Origin: Gaiellales bacterium
GTDB taxonomy: Bacteria; Actinomycetota; Thermoleophilia; Gaiellales; JAICJC01
Length of the DNA stretch: 64,000 bases
Direction: 5' to 3'
Assembly: GCA_036403155.1 (NCBI GenBank)
Contig: DASWRM010000033.1
Span: 1-64,000 of the forward strand
Part shown: positions 42,708-51,561 of the stretch, piece by piece
How the letters are laid out: every line of letters begins with the position of its first letter
Numbering within the stretch: position 1 is the first letter of the stretch
The notes under the pieces: model-generated
Told to the model about the DNA's origin: nothing
The model's input: only the letters and a program-made list of their open reading frames with translations
Database searches by the model: none
Translations under genes and position numbers: made by a program

Positions 42708-43861
42708 CGGTTGAACGGGCTTGGGCTCTCGCGCGCCTCGATCTCGAGCAGCTCGATGTTCCGGCGCGACTTGTCCTTCGCGGTGATCCGGCTGCGCAGG
42801 TACCCATAGTGCCGCATGCGCACGGTGCTGGTCTCGAACCGCTCCGGCAGGTACGTCGGCATGGTGTGCGTCTTCTGCTCGTGGATGCGGCCCTCGAAGC
42901 GGTACTGTGGCCGGCGGCGCCAGAGTCGCAGCGCGTGGTGCGTCACCGCCGAGCCGGACTCGTCCCCGCCCGTGTAGTTCGTCTCGACCAGGTAGAACGC
43001 CTCGCGCCAGGTCTTCGTCAGCAGCTCCCGCAGCCTGGGGGCGTCCTCCGGCATCAGGTGCTCGTCCGCGTCCAGGTACATGACCCAGTCGCATGTGGCG
43101 TGGTCGATCGAGACGTTGCGCGCGTCGGCGAACGAGCCGTTCCACGGGAAGTGCACGACCCGTGCGCCGAACCGCTCCGCGATCGCGACGGTGTCGTCCG
43201 TGGAGCCCGTGTCGACGACGATCATCTCGTCGACGACGTCCTTCACCGCCTCGAGGCAGCCGGGCAGCATCTCCTGCTCGTCCTTGACGATCATGACCAG
43301 CGACAGCGTCAGGCCCGGCTCGGGCTTCGCCCGCGCAGCGATTGCCCGCGCGCGCTTGCCCAGCACGCGCAGAGCCGCCGCCACGATGCCGCGAGGCGGC
43401 GGCGCCGCGCCGCGTCCCCGGCATGCCGCCAGGTTCGCGTGCACGTGGTCGAGGTCGCCGTCGAGCCGCATCGCAGCGCGAAACAGCGCCTCGGCGCCGG
43501 CGCTCTCGGTCAGCTCGTAGAGCAGCACGCCGGTCAGGTTGAGGAGCACCGGCTCGCTCGGCTCGCGCTCCAAATCGTCCAGCAGGCAGCGTGCCGTCGT
43601 CGCGAACACCGGCGGCCAGAGCTGCTGCTGCAGCGGACGGTAGGCGAGCGTCGCCTCCGCGATCCGGCGGCGTGCCTGGTACGCCCGCTGCCGGTCCTGC
43701 CAGCCGCCGAGCTCGCCGAAGAGCGCCGCCAGCGCGGCCAGGTCGCCGCACTCGATCGCCGTGGCCGCCCGGCGCGCCACCTCGTCGACGCGCGCGCGCC
43801 AGCCGGCGGCTGCGGTCGCGGCGTCGCCGGGAGTGGGCGGTGCAGGGACGGACGGCTGCAT
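42632..43861 (-). CDS. Family 2 glycosyltransferase with N-terminal TPR-like region, 3'-truncated at a breakpoint
   Basis: This 409-residue protein has an N-terminal helical TPR-like region (about 20-200) and a GT2 domain. That domain has 'TLSLVMIVKDEQEMLPGCLEAVKDVVDEMIVVDTGSTDDT', the DxD-like 'YLDADEH' and 'FEGRIHEQ'. Homologues continue after 'PFNRYNLG' with further TPRs. Here the last about 22 residues are read from the antisense of the flgG stub, so the C-terminus is not native. The start at 43861 is one option; an in-frame ATG at 43969 is another. Possibly a flagellar or surface glycan enzyme. Confidence 0.75.
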   Translation of the reverse strand: MQPSVPAPPTPGDAATAAAGWRARVDEVARRAATAIECGDLAALAALFGELGGWQDRQRAYQARRRIAEATLAYRPLQQQLWPPVFATTARCLLDDLEREPSEPVLLNLTGVLLYELTESAGAEALFRAAMRLDGDLDHVHANLAACRGRGAAPPPRGIVAAALRVLGKRARAIAARAKPEPGLTLSLVMIVKDEQEMLPGCLEAVKDVVDEMIVVDTGSTDDTVAIAERFGARVVHFPWNGSFADARNVSIDHATCDWVMYLDADEHLMPEDAPRLRELLTKTWREAFYLVETNYTGGDESGSAVTHHALRLWRRRPQYRFEGRIHEQKTHTMPTYLPERFETSTVRMRHYGYLRSRITAKDKSRRNIELLEIEARESPSPFNRYNLEMSFASASMRVCWAINPAAAE

Positions 43862-44053
43862 CGGAGGGGTGATCGGCCGCGTTAAGGGCGAGTTGAGCCG
43901 GTGGGCCGCCGCCGGGTCGATGGCTACTATGACCGGTGTTGTGGTGCGCCGATCCGCCCCGAATGACATCCGCTTCAGTCTTCCGGCGGTAGTGACCGAT
44001 AGATCGGCTACCACCCTGCCCGCGCCCCCGAATCACGGAACGCCTCTGACCCC

Positions 44054-45091
44054 ATGAGCACCCCTGCACGGAACATCTCCGCGGTCCCCGAGCCCGAGCC
44101 TGCTCCGCGCGTCTCCGACGAGGAGGCGCTCGACCTCTATTACTGGATGGTGCTGACGCGCTCCACCGAGGAGCGCGCGCTCAACCTCTACCGGCAGGGC
44201 AAGCTGCCGGGCAGCTACTACACCGGCCGTGGCCAGGAGGCGATCTCGGTCGGCATGGCCACGCCGCTGCGCAAGGGGCCTGACGGCGACTGGCTGTCAC
44301 CCTGGATCCGCGACCTTGGCTCCTATCTCGTGCACGGCGTGCCGGTGTGGCGGATGTTCGCCCAGTTCATGGGCAAGGCCGGCTCCACCACCCGCGGGAA
44401 GGACGGCAACCTGCACATCGGCGGGCACGAGTGGAACATCCCCTGCCAGGTGTCGCACATGGCCGACATGATCCCGCTCACCGTCGGCGCTGCGCTCGCG
44501 TACAAGCAGCGCGGGGAGGACCGCGTTGCGGTCACGTCGTTCGGCGACGGCGCCACGTCGCGCGGCGACTTCCACGAGGGCCTGAACATCGCGGCGGTGC
44601 TCGAGGTTCCGGCCATCTTCGTCGCCGAGAACAACCGCTGGGCCTACACGACCCCGATCAGCAAGCAGACGAAGGTCACCGACCTCTACAAGAAGGCGCT
44701 CGGGTACGGCATCCCGGCGGTCGAGGTCGACGGCAACGACGTGCTGGCGGTGTACTCGGCGATGACCGAGGCCGTCGCGCAGTGCCGAGCCGGCCGCGGG
44801 CCGCGCTTCATCGAGTGCAAGACCTACCGGATGGCCGGCCACGCCGCCCACGACAAGTACGAGAGCTACATGCCGATGGAGCTGCTGGCCGAGTGGTCCG
44901 ACAAGGATCCGCTGAAGCGGCTCGAACAGGCGCTGCGCGACGACCGCACGATCCCCGACGACCGCCTCGACCGCATCCGCACCAGGGTGAAGGACGAGGT
45001 GCATGAGGCCGTCCAGCGCGCGGATGCCGACGGCTACGCGGACCCGTCCGAGGCGCATCTCGGCGTCTTCGCGGAGGCCGGCGATGCCTGA
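44054..45091 (+). CDS. 2-oxoacid dehydrogenase E1 component, alpha subunit (pyruvate or branched-chain)
   Basis: This 345-residue subunit shows 'LDLYYWMVLTRSTEERALNLYRQGK', 'GRGQEAISVGMATPL', 'GKDGNLHIGGHEWNIPCQVSHMAD', the ThDP/Mg2+ motif 'SFGDGATSRGDFHEGLNIA' and 'VFVAENNRWAYTTPI'. The phosphorylation-loop-like 'TYRMAGHAAHDKYESYMP' is of the E1-alpha family. It overlaps E1 beta by eight bases. It decarboxylates a 2-oxoacid and passes the acyl group to E2. Pyruvate versus branched-chain substrate cannot be decided from sequence. Confidence 0.92.
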   Translation: MSTPARNISAVPEPEPAPRVSDEEALDLYYWMVLTRSTEERALNLYRQGKLPGSYYTGRGQEAISVGMATPLRKGPDGDWLSPWIRDLGSYLVHGVPVWRMFAQFMGKAGSTTRGKDGNLHIGGHEWNIPCQVSHMADMIPLTVGAALAYKQRGEDRVAVTSFGDGATSRGDFHEGLNIAAVLEVPAIFVAENNRWAYTTPISKQTKVTDLYKKALGYGIPAVEVDGNDVLAVYSAMTEAVAQCRAGRGPRFIECKTYRMAGHAAHDKYESYMPMELLAEWSDKDPLKRLEQALRDDRTIPDDRLDRIRTRVKDEVHEAVQRADADGYADPSEAHLGVFAEAGDA

Positions 45092-46067
45092 GCTGACCTA
45101 CCTGGAGGCGATCCGGGCGGCGCTCCACGACGAGATGGAGGTGGACGACCGCGTCTTCGTCATGGGAGAGGACGTCGGACGGCAGGGCGGTGCGTTCGGC
45201 GCCACCAAGGAGCTGCAGCAGCGGTTCGGCGAGCTGCGCTCGATCGACACCCCGGTGGCCGAGTCCGGCATCGTGGGCGTGGCCGTCGGCGCGGCCATGG
45301 CCGGCCAGCGGCCGGTGGCCGAGATGCAGTTCGCCGACTTCGTCTCGTGCGCGTTCGACCAGCTGATCACCTGCGCCGCCAAGATGCACTACCGGATCGG
45401 CTGGGCCGTGCCCATGGTGGTGCGCTGTCCCAACGGCGGCGGAGTCGGCGGCGGGCCCTACCACTCCGAGAACGTCGAGGCGTGGTTCCACCATCACGCC
45501 GGCCTCAAGATCGTCTGCCCGGCGACGGCGGTGGACGCCTACGGCCTGCTTCGCTCGGCCATTCGCGACCCCAACCCGGTGGTGTTCTGCGAGCACAAGT
45601 TCCTCTACCGGCGCGTCAAGCAGGACGTGACGACGGGGCCGCGCGACGGGCACATCGTCCCGCTGGGCAGGGCCGCGGTCATCCGCGAGGGCACCGACCT
45701 GTCGATCATCACGTATGCCTCGACGGTGCAGCTGTCGCTCGCGGTCGCCGACTCGATGGCGGCGCAGGGCGTCTCGGTGGAGGTCGTCGACCTGCGCACG
45801 CTCGTGCCGTTCGACCGCGAGACGGTGCTCGACTCGGTGCGGAAGACCGGCAAGGCGCTGATCGTGCACGAGGACAACCTCACCGGCGGCTTCGGCGGGG
45901 AGGTCGCCGCGGTGATCGCCGAGGACGCGTTCGAGTACCTCGACGCGCCGGTCCGCCGCGTCGCGGCGCTGGACACGCCGATCCCGTTCGCGCCTCCGCT
46001 GGAGCGCGAGTACCTGCCGCTCGAGTCGGACATCCTGGCCGCCGCGGCCGACATCACCGCCTACTGA
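45084..46067 (+). CDS. 2-oxoacid dehydrogenase E1 component, beta subunit
   Basis: This 327-residue transketolase-like subunit shows 'LTYLEAIRAALHDEMEVDDRVFVMGEDVGRQGGAF', 'DTPVAESGIVGVAVGAAMAGQRPVAEMQFADF', 'GGGVGGGPYHSENVEAWFHH' and 'VVDLRTLVPFDRETVLDSVRKTGKALIVHED'. The ATG overlaps the alpha stop region. No E2 or E3 gene follows; the next gene is a diguanylate cyclase after a hairpin, so the other subunits must be elsewhere. Confidence 0.93.
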   Translation: MPELTYLEAIRAALHDEMEVDDRVFVMGEDVGRQGGAFGATKELQQRFGELRSIDTPVAESGIVGVAVGAAMAGQRPVAEMQFADFVSCAFDQLITCAAKMHYRIGWAVPMVVRCPNGGGVGGGPYHSENVEAWFHHHAGLKIVCPATAVDAYGLLRSAIRDPNPVVFCEHKFLYRRVKQDVTTGPRDGHIVPLGRAAVIREGTDLSIITYASTVQLSLAVADSMAAQGVSVEVVDLRTLVPFDRETVLDSVRKTGKALIVHEDNLTGGFGGEVAAVIAEDAFEYLDAPVRRVAALDTPIPFAPPLEREYLPLESDILAAAADITAY

Positions 46068-46079
46068 CGCGCCGCTCCA

Positions 46080-46109
46080 CCGAGAGACTCCCCCGAAAGG
46101 GGCGCTCGG
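46080..46109 (+). terminator. Hairpin with GAAA tetraloop after E1 beta
   Basis: CCGAG/CTCGG outer and CCCC/GGGG inner pairs enclose a GAAA loop 13 bases after the E1 beta stop. No T tract follows. Confidence 0.45.
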
Positions 46110-46127
46110 CGGCGGGGGTGGCATTCC

Positions 46128-46133
46128 TATAAT
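46128..46133 (+). promoter_or_regulatory. Consensus -10 box TATAAT before the GGDEF gene
   Basis: A perfect TATAAT lies 44 bases upstream of the GTG at 46178. No convincing -35 is seen at 16-18 bp. Confidence 0.45.
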
Positions 46134-46177
46134 CGGGGAAGCAGGGGTCTGGTCCGGGAGCGAGGTCATCCGAGCGC

Positions 46178-48046
46178 GTGCGGTTTCGTCACAAGCTGTC
46201 GATCGTGCTGGTCGGGCTGGCGCTGGTCCCGCTCGTCGCGGCCGGGCTGATCGTCCAGGCGCTGCTGGCCAACGACGAGGTCCGCTCGGTCGACTCGAAG
46301 CTCTCGGCCGGTGCCGCCGGTGCCGCCGCCGCGTACCGCGCCCAGCTGGCCGTCGCGCAGACGCTGGCGGAGCAGATGGCCGGCCGCCCGGACGTGGCCC
46401 GCGCGTTCGCCACGCGTGACGCATCGAGCGTCGACCTGAAGGCGGCGCCCGAGGGCTACACCGTCGCGCTCGCCGACGACCGCGGCACCTTCGCAGGGTC
46501 GGTGCCGCAGGGAACGGTGTGGAGCACCGCCGCGCACCTGGCGCCGCCGGCGCACGACCGGCGCGTGATCGTCTCGCGGCCGCTCGACACCGGGCTGCTG
46601 CTGCGCGTGCAGGCGCAGAGCCCCGTGGCGGAGGGGGTGGGCCTTGCGCTCGTGGTGGGCGCGCGCACGATCGCGAGCATCGGCGGGCCGGCCGGCGAGG
46701 TGACGGGGCTGCGGCCCGGCCAGGCACACGACGCGAGCATCGGCGGCAGCGACGTTCGCGCGCAGGCGATCGACGTGCAGGGCCCCGGCCGGCGCACCGC
46801 CCAGCTGGTCGCGGACTACCCGAGCGGGCGGATCGCCGACCACATCGACGCGGTGCGCCTGAAGCTGCTGATTCCGCTCGCGGTGCTGGCCGGCATCGTC
46901 GCGGCGCTCGCACTGCTCGCCGCCGACCGGATCTCGCGTGCGCTCGTCGAGCTCTCGCAGCGGGCGCTGGCGCTCGTGCGCAGCGAGGCACCGGTGCCCC
47001 GGCCGGGAGGAGACGAGCTGGAGGAGCTGAACGTCGCGCTCGACACCATGTCGGGTCAGCTCAGCGACCGCATGGAGGAGCTCGAGGGCGAGCGAGCACG
47101 GCTGAAGACGACGCTCGCGCGGTACGGGGAGACGCTCGCGGCGACCCACGACCTCCGCGCGCTGATGGGCGCGGTGCTCGAGACGGCCGTACAGGCGACG
47201 AAGGCGCGCGGCGGGCGGCTGCTGCTCTACGACGTCGACCGCGGCGAGGCGACGGAGCAGGTGCGGCTGGGCACGGCGCGCGGCTCGAGGGCCGACCTGC
47301 CCATGGTCGTGCCTGCCGGACGTGGGCTGGAGGGCGAAGCGCTGGTCGCCCAGCAGCCGCGGTGGGCAGCCGCGCCACGCCCGCTCGTCGCCGTGCCGAT
47401 CCTCCGCGAACAGAACCTGCTCGGCGTGGTGACGGTGGTCGACCCGATCGACGGCAGCTTCGGGCCGGATGACGTCGAGACGCTCGCCGGCCTGGCGGTT
47501 CAGGCAGGCGTCGCCATCGAGAACGCGCGGCTGCATCGCGCGGTGGAGCAGCAGGCGGTCACCGACGAGCTCACGGGCCTCGCCAACCGCCGCCAGTTCT
47601 ACGACGTGCTCGGCCGCGAGTTCGAGCGGGCGCACCGGTTCGGGACGCCGCTCTCGCTCGTCCTGCTCGACATCGACGACTTCAAGCGCATCAACGACAC
47701 GCACCCCATGAAGCACCTTGCGGGCGATGCCGTGCTCGGGGCGGTGGCCGCCGCGATCGCGGTGCACACCCGCGACATCGACCTGGCCGCACGCTACGGC
47801 GGCGAGGAGTTCGCCGTGCTGCTGCCCCAGACCGATCGAGAGGGCGCCGTGAATCTCGCCGAGCGGCTGCGCATCGCCATCGCGGCCCAGGTGGTGAGCT
47901 TCGGCGAGGGCGACGGGATCTCGGTGACCGCGAGCTTCGGCGTCGCGTCCGGCCCTCACGACGATCAGACGCAGCTCGACCTGATCGCCGCGGCGGACAA
48001 CGCCCTGTACGCGAGCAAGCGGGCCGGGAAGAACCGGGTAAGCTGA
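46178..48046 (+). CDS. Membrane diguanylate cyclase: sensor-HAMP-GAF-GGDEF
   Basis: This 622-residue protein has a TM helix (8-30), a periplasmic sensor region (about 31-225), a second TM (about 228-250) and HAMP. A GAF domain ('ATHDLRALMGAVLETAVQATKARGGRLLLYD') covers about 320-455. A GGDEF domain from about 460 has 'DELTGLANRRQFYDVL', 'LLDIDDFKRINDTHP' and the signature 'RYGGEEF'. It should make cyclic di-GMP in response to an external or GAF-bound signal. A PilZ receptor is encoded at 59.8 kb. The start is a GTG. Confidence 0.92.
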   Translation: MRFRHKLSIVLVGLALVPLVAAGLIVQALLANDEVRSVDSKLSAGAAGAAAAYRAQLAVAQTLAEQMAGRPDVARAFATRDASSVDLKAAPEGYTVALADDRGTFAGSVPQGTVWSTAAHLAPPAHDRRVIVSRPLDTGLLLRVQAQSPVAEGVGLALVVGARTIASIGGPAGEVTGLRPGQAHDASIGGSDVRAQAIDVQGPGRRTAQLVADYPSGRIADHIDAVRLKLLIPLAVLAGIVAALALLAADRISRALVELSQRALALVRSEAPVPRPGGDELEELNVALDTMSGQLSDRMEELEGERARLKTTLARYGETLAATHDLRALMGAVLETAVQATKARGGRLLLYDVDRGEATEQVRLGTARGSRADLPMVVPAGRGLEGEALVAQQPRWAAAPRPLVAVPILREQNLLGVVTVVDPIDGSFGPDDVETLAGLAVQAGVAIENARLHRAVEQQAVTDELTGLANRRQFYDVLGREFERAHRFGTPLSLVLLDIDDFKRINDTHPMKHLAGDAVLGAVAAAIAVHTRDIDLAARYGGEEFAVLLPQTDREGAVNLAERLRIAIAAQVVSFGEGDGISVTASFGVASGPHDDQTQLDLIAAADNALYASKRAGKNRVS

Positions 48047-48148
48047 CGCGCCGCCGCAGGTTCTCGTGTTTACGAGAGGATTACATTCGGTTGGTAGAGT
48101 CTCGGGCGCACCTCGGTGCTCAGGATTCCCATTCGACGGAGGGTGTGC

Positions 48149-48457
48149 ATGTCCGGTAGCGGTTCGCTGTTTTCCTCGGTGATCGAGGATCACCTCGCGC
48201 TCAAGCGCCGAAACGGCCATCTCGACGAGGCCATGCCGATCGACGAGTTCGTCGTCGACGACCCGTTCCAGAACCACCCGCTGTTCAAGTCCGAGGACGA
48301 GGCGCGGCGGGAGGAGGAGGAGACGGGCGAGCATCCTGCCGTGGCCCTCGAGATCCCGGCCGATACCCTCACCCTGCCGGTTGCCGCCGCCGTTGACGAG
48401 GCGGAGCCGCTCGGGTGGATGGAGACGACCACCGATCAGGACTTTCGCTGGGAATAG
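48149..48457 (+). CDS. Small acidic hypothetical protein, 102 aa
   Basis: A GGAGGG lies about five bases before the ATG. The protein is acidic and begins 'MSGSGSLFSSVIEDHLALKRRN'. A 'FQNHPLFKSEDEARREEEETGEH' segment (phosphate-rich-like, charged helix) and an 'ETTTDQDFRWE' tail follow. The 'EDHLxLKRRN' start is common in a family of actinobacterial proteins of unknown role that I recall only as hypothetical. No membrane segment. Confidence 0.65.
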   Translation: MSGSGSLFSSVIEDHLALKRRNGHLDEAMPIDEFVVDDPFQNHPLFKSEDEARREEEETGEHPAVALEIPADTLTLPVAAAVDEAEPLGWMETTTDQDFRWE

Positions 48458-48506
48458 CGCGGTCGTGCGCGAACCGGCCCGCCCTGGAGGCTGACCCGGC
48501 CGCCCG

Positions 48507-49421
48507 TCAACCCGCCGGCTGTGAAGCCGGCCCCCGCACCACCAGCTCGAACACATCCGGCCTGCTGTAGTGCCCGGCCGGGTCGAACCGCTGCCGGTCG
48601 GCCGCCAGGCGGTCGGGGTCGAGCGTCGCGTAGACGATGCCCGGCTCGTCGTACAGCGGTCCGGCCAGGTACGTCCCGTCCGGTGCGAGGATGGCCGCGC
48701 CTCCGCGATCCATCAGATCCGGCCCCTCCGCGATCGGCACCTCGGCGGGATGGCTCGACGCCCGCTGGAACACGCATGAGGTGAGTACGTAGCACCGCGC
48801 CTCGCGCGCGATGTGGCGCATCGAGTCCTGCCACGACTCGCTGTCGTCGGCGGTCGGCGCCAGATACACGTCGAGGCCGGCGAGATAGAGCGCGGCGCGG
48901 GGGAGCGGCATCAGGTTCTCCCAGCAGATCAGGCCGCCGACCCGGCCGAACGGCGCGCTCACCGTCTCCATGCCGCGACCGTCGCCCAGCCCCCACACCA
49001 GCCGCTCGTGGTTGGTCGGCATCAGCTTGCGGTGGTGCAGCGCCAGACGCCCGTCGGGCGCGTGCAGGAGCAGCGAGTTGTAGAGGGAGCCGCCCGCTCG
49101 CTCGTTCACGCCGATGGCGAGCCAGACGCCGTGCTGCTGGGCGATCGCGGCGAGCCGGTCGCACGCGGGCCCCGGCACCTCGACGGACTCCCGGACCAGC
49201 CGCGCGAACGTTGCGCGGGCGGCCTCGTCCGCGCCCGCCGCGAGCCGCTGCACCCACCGGTTGGAGGGATAGCAGGGGATGAACGTCTCCGGGAAGAGCA
49301 CCAGCTGCGCGCCCGCCTGCGCGGCCTCCGCGGTGAGCTCGGCGACCCGGTCGATCGTCGCCTCGCGGTCGAGGATGACCGGCTCGGCCTGGATGCACGC
49401 GACGGTGACGGGCTCGTTCAC
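48507..49421 (-). CDS. Nitrilase-family carbon-nitrogen hydrolase
   Basis: This 304-residue enzyme has the nitrilase catalytic triad: Glu of 'LVLFPETFIPCYPSN', Lys of 'LHHRKLMPTNHERLVWG' and Cys of 'GGLICWENLMPL'. The CWEN form with 'FIPCYPS' is that of true nitrilases, which turn nitriles into acids and ammonia. TAGGCT seven bases before the GTG supports a leaderless start. Specific nitrile unknown. Confidence 0.9.
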   Translation of the reverse strand: MNEPVTVACIQAEPVILDREATIDRVAELTAEAAQAGAQLVLFPETFIPCYPSNRWVQRLAAGADEAARATFARLVRESVEVPGPACDRLAAIAQQHGVWLAIGVNERAGGSLYNSLLLHAPDGRLALHHRKLMPTNHERLVWGLGDGRGMETVSAPFGRVGGLICWENLMPLPRAALYLAGLDVYLAPTADDSESWQDSMRHIAREARCYVLTSCVFQRASSHPAEVPIAEGPDLMDRGGAAILAPDGTYLAGPLYDEPGIVYATLDPDRLAADRQRFDPAGHYSRPDVFELVVRGPASQPAG

Positions 49422-49428
49422 GGCTGCC

Positions 49429-49434
49429 AGCCTA
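49429..49434 (-). promoter_or_regulatory. -10 box (TAGGCT) of nitrilase gene
   Basis: Seven bases separate it from the GTG at 49421; it overlaps the end of the MFS-cNMP gene. Confidence 0.45.
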
Positions 49435-51081
49435 CAGCGATGCGGGGCCCGCGCGCAGACCGCCGAGCCTGGCCGTGATCACCGCGTCGGCCGCCTCACG
49501 GCTGGGTGCATGGCCGGTGACCGCGGCGATGAACTCGTCGCGGTCGAGCGCGAGCAGCTCGGCATCGGCCGCGGCCCGCACCGTTGCCGTCCGGGGCACG
49601 TCCTGCACGAGCGCGATCTCCCCGAAATACTCCCCCGCCCCCAGCACCGCGATGGGAGTGCCGTCGCGCTCGACGGTCACCTCGCCGCGCTCGACCAGAT
49701 AGAACCTGTCGCCGGAATCGCCCTGCGCGAACACCTCCGCACCCGACGGGACCGCCACCGGCTCGAACAGCGCGCTGATCCGCTCCAGCGTCGGCTCTGC
49801 CAGAGGTGCCAGGAACGGCACGCCTCGCAGCAGGGCGAGCCGCTCGGGAAGCAGCGCGCCCGTGTCCACACGGGAGAGCAGCGGCCACGACAGAACGACG
49901 AGCACCGGCAGCACGGCGCCGGTTGCCACCAGCGCGCCCCTCACGCCCAGGGCGTCGATCAGGAGCGGTGTGACCGCCGCGCCGATCCCGACGCTGATCG
50001 AGAGCACCGCCTCGAGCACCCCGAACACGCGCCCCAGCACCTCGTCCGGAGCGACCCGCTGGAGCAGCGTGAGCGCGGCGACGTCCACCAGGACGTTGCC
50101 CACACCGACAATGAGCAGCATGGCGAAGGCAAACCCGGCGTGCGTGACGGCGGCGATCAGCGCGATCGGCAGCCCCCAGGCGACCAGGCCGGCCGCGAAG
50201 TTGAGCGACAGGCGCCCGCGACCGACGAGCACGGCCGTGACGAGGCTGCCGAGCAGTCCACCGATCCCGACCGCGGCGTTCAGCGTGCCGACGCCCGACT
50301 GGCCCATGTCGAGCAGCCGCAGGGCCATCACCACGATCAGCACGGTGAGCGCTCCGGAGACGAGCGTCTGGGCGCCGTAGAGCGCGATGATGACCCGCAT
50401 CCGCGGGTGCTCGCCGACCGCTCGGAACCCATCCGCGACCTCCGAGAGCATGCTCCCCGCCTCCGCTCCGCGCTCGGGCGCGTCGCCCCGCGGGATGCCG
50501 GCGAGCAGCGCGAACGACCACGCGAACGTGGCCGCGTCGATCGCCATCACGGCGCCCGTTCCGACCCAGACCAGCAGCAGGCCGCCGAGCGCCGGCCCGG
50601 CGAAGGTGCCGACGCTCTCGATGGTGCTCGTGACGACGTTGGCCGCGGTCAGCTCCTCGGGCGTCGTCGTCAGCGACGGCAGCAGCGCCGTCTGTGCCGG
50701 TTGGAATGCGGTCGAAACGACGCCCGTCAGAACCGCCAGCGCATACACGAGCACCGACGCCCCGCCTGTCCAGATCGTCACCGCCGCGCCGGCGATCAGC
50801 GCGCATCGGGCGGCATCGGAGGACATCATCACCACGCGGCGGCGATACCGGTCGGCGAGCACCGACATGAAGGGAGCCGCCACGGCCGCCGCCGTCCACC
50901 GCGCGAGCGCGAGCAGGCCGACGGCCGCCGCTCCGTTCGCCCGGTAGGCGTAGACCGCGAGCGCGATCGAGAACGCCCAATCGCCGACGACCGATCCCGC
51001 GAGGGCCAGCTCCAGCCGGCGCAGTGCACGGTTCGCGAACGCGTCGCGGAATGCGCGGGTGGAGTCGTGGAACCAGGACAC
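49432..51081 (-). CDS. MFS transporter fused to a C-terminal cyclic-nucleotide-binding domain
   Basis: The 549-residue protein has about 12 membrane helices of the MFS_3/enterobactin-exporter type (motif 'ADRYRRRVVMMSSDAAR'). A cNMP-binding domain follows from about residue 430. Its phosphate-binding cassette is 'GEYFGEIALVQDVPRTATV', containing the FGEIAL and PRxAT signature that holds cAMP or cGMP. The GTG at 51081 is the most likely start, without a Shine-Dalgarno match. The fusion suggests transport gated by a cyclic nucleotide. Cargo unknown. Confidence 0.82.
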   Translation of the reverse strand: MSWFHDSTRAFRDAFANRALRRLELALAGSVVGDWAFSIALAVYAYRANGAAAVGLLALARWTAAAVAAPFMSVLADRYRRRVVMMSSDAARCALIAGAAVTIWTGGASVLVYALAVLTGVVSTAFQPAQTALLPSLTTTPEELTAANVVTSTIESVGTFAGPALGGLLLVWVGTGAVMAIDAATFAWSFALLAGIPRGDAPERGAEAGSMLSEVADGFRAVGEHPRMRVIIALYGAQTLVSGALTVLIVVMALRLLDMGQSGVGTLNAAVGIGGLLGSLVTAVLVGRGRLSLNFAAGLVAWGLPIALIAAVTHAGFAFAMLLIVGVGNVLVDVAALTLLQRVAPDEVLGRVFGVLEAVLSISVGIGAAVTPLLIDALGVRGALVATGAVLPVLVVLSWPLLSRVDTGALLPERLALLRGVPFLAPLAEPTLERISALFEPVAVPSGAEVFAQGDSGDRFYLVERGEVTVERDGTPIAVLGAGEYFGEIALVQDVPRTATVRAAADAELLALDRDEFIAAVTGHAPSREAADAVITARLGGLRAGPASL

Positions 51082-51127
51082 GCCGGGAAGAGGATTGCAG
51101 CATCTCTTGCGATTTCCTAGAGGTGTG

Positions 51128-51153
51128 GGAAGATTTCGGTGCCGGTCGCCGTC
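51128..51153 (+). promoter_or_regulatory. ECF-type promoter, copy 1
   Basis: GGAAGATTTC (51128-51137) and, after 11 bases, CCGTCATGTG (51149-51158) are the same two blocks at identical spacing as copy 2. The GGAA and CGTC elements separated by 18 bp resemble an ECF sigma -35/-10 pair. The downstream ATG is at 51194. Confidence 0.55.
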
Positions 51154-51193
51154 ATGTGGACAGGTTTTGGAGATCGAACGAGCAGGAGGGATC

Positions 51194-51406
51194 ATGTCCG
51201 AGGAGATTGGCCGCCACCGGAACCACGGCGACGACGAGCACGGCAACGAGCCCGACGTCGAGGCGCACCGCATGCGTCACCGTCACAAGAGGACGGACGA
51301 CGAGCAGACCGACGAGCCCGAGGTCGAGGCGCATCGGCATCGGTTCGCAAACGACGAGGGCGGCGACGACGAGCCCGACGTCGAGGCGCACCGCCACAGG
51401 ATCTGA
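51194..51406 (+). CDS. His/Asp/Glu-rich repeat protein 1, 70 aa
   Basis: AGGAGGG lies four to five bases before the ATG. The 70-residue product consists of three imperfect units with the core 'EPDVEAHRHR' (variants EPDVEAHRMR, EPEVEAHRHR). It is rich in acidic residues and histidine and has no signal peptide. I do not recognise an established family. A paralogue follows 156 bases downstream, with a matching promoter and ribosome-binding site. Metal binding or stress-related disorder-type protein are guesses. Confidence 0.7.
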   Translation: MSEEIGRHRNHGDDEHGNEPDVEAHRMRHRHKRTDDEQTDEPEVEAHRHRFANDEGGDDEPDVEAHRHRI

Positions 51407-51427
51407 GCACAGCGCATTCCTGCCGCC

Positions 51428-51460
51428 CGGGGGCGGGCCGCACAGGCGGCTCCGCCCCCG
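51428..51460 (+). terminator. Strong GC hairpin after repeat protein 1
   Basis: CGGGGGCGG pairs with CCGCCCCCG, and inside it GCCGC pairs with GCGGC around ACAG, giving 14 pairs with one bulge. It is followed by TTGCGG, not a T tract. Confidence 0.6.
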
Positions 51461-51486
51461 TTGCGGTTAACGGGCGCGCGTGCGAC

Positions 51487-51512
51487 GGAAGATTTCTCCC
51501 CCGTCACCCGTC
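51487..51512 (+). promoter_or_regulatory. ECF-type promoter, copy 2
   Basis: GGAAGATTTC (51487-51496) and CCGTCATGTG (51508-51517) repeat copy 1 at the same spacing. The downstream ATG is at 51562. The conservation of only these blocks between the two copies argues that they are functional. Confidence 0.55.
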
Positions 51513-51561
51513 ATGTGATCGGATGCTTCAGATCGACCCCCCCGACGAGCAGGAGGAACCA

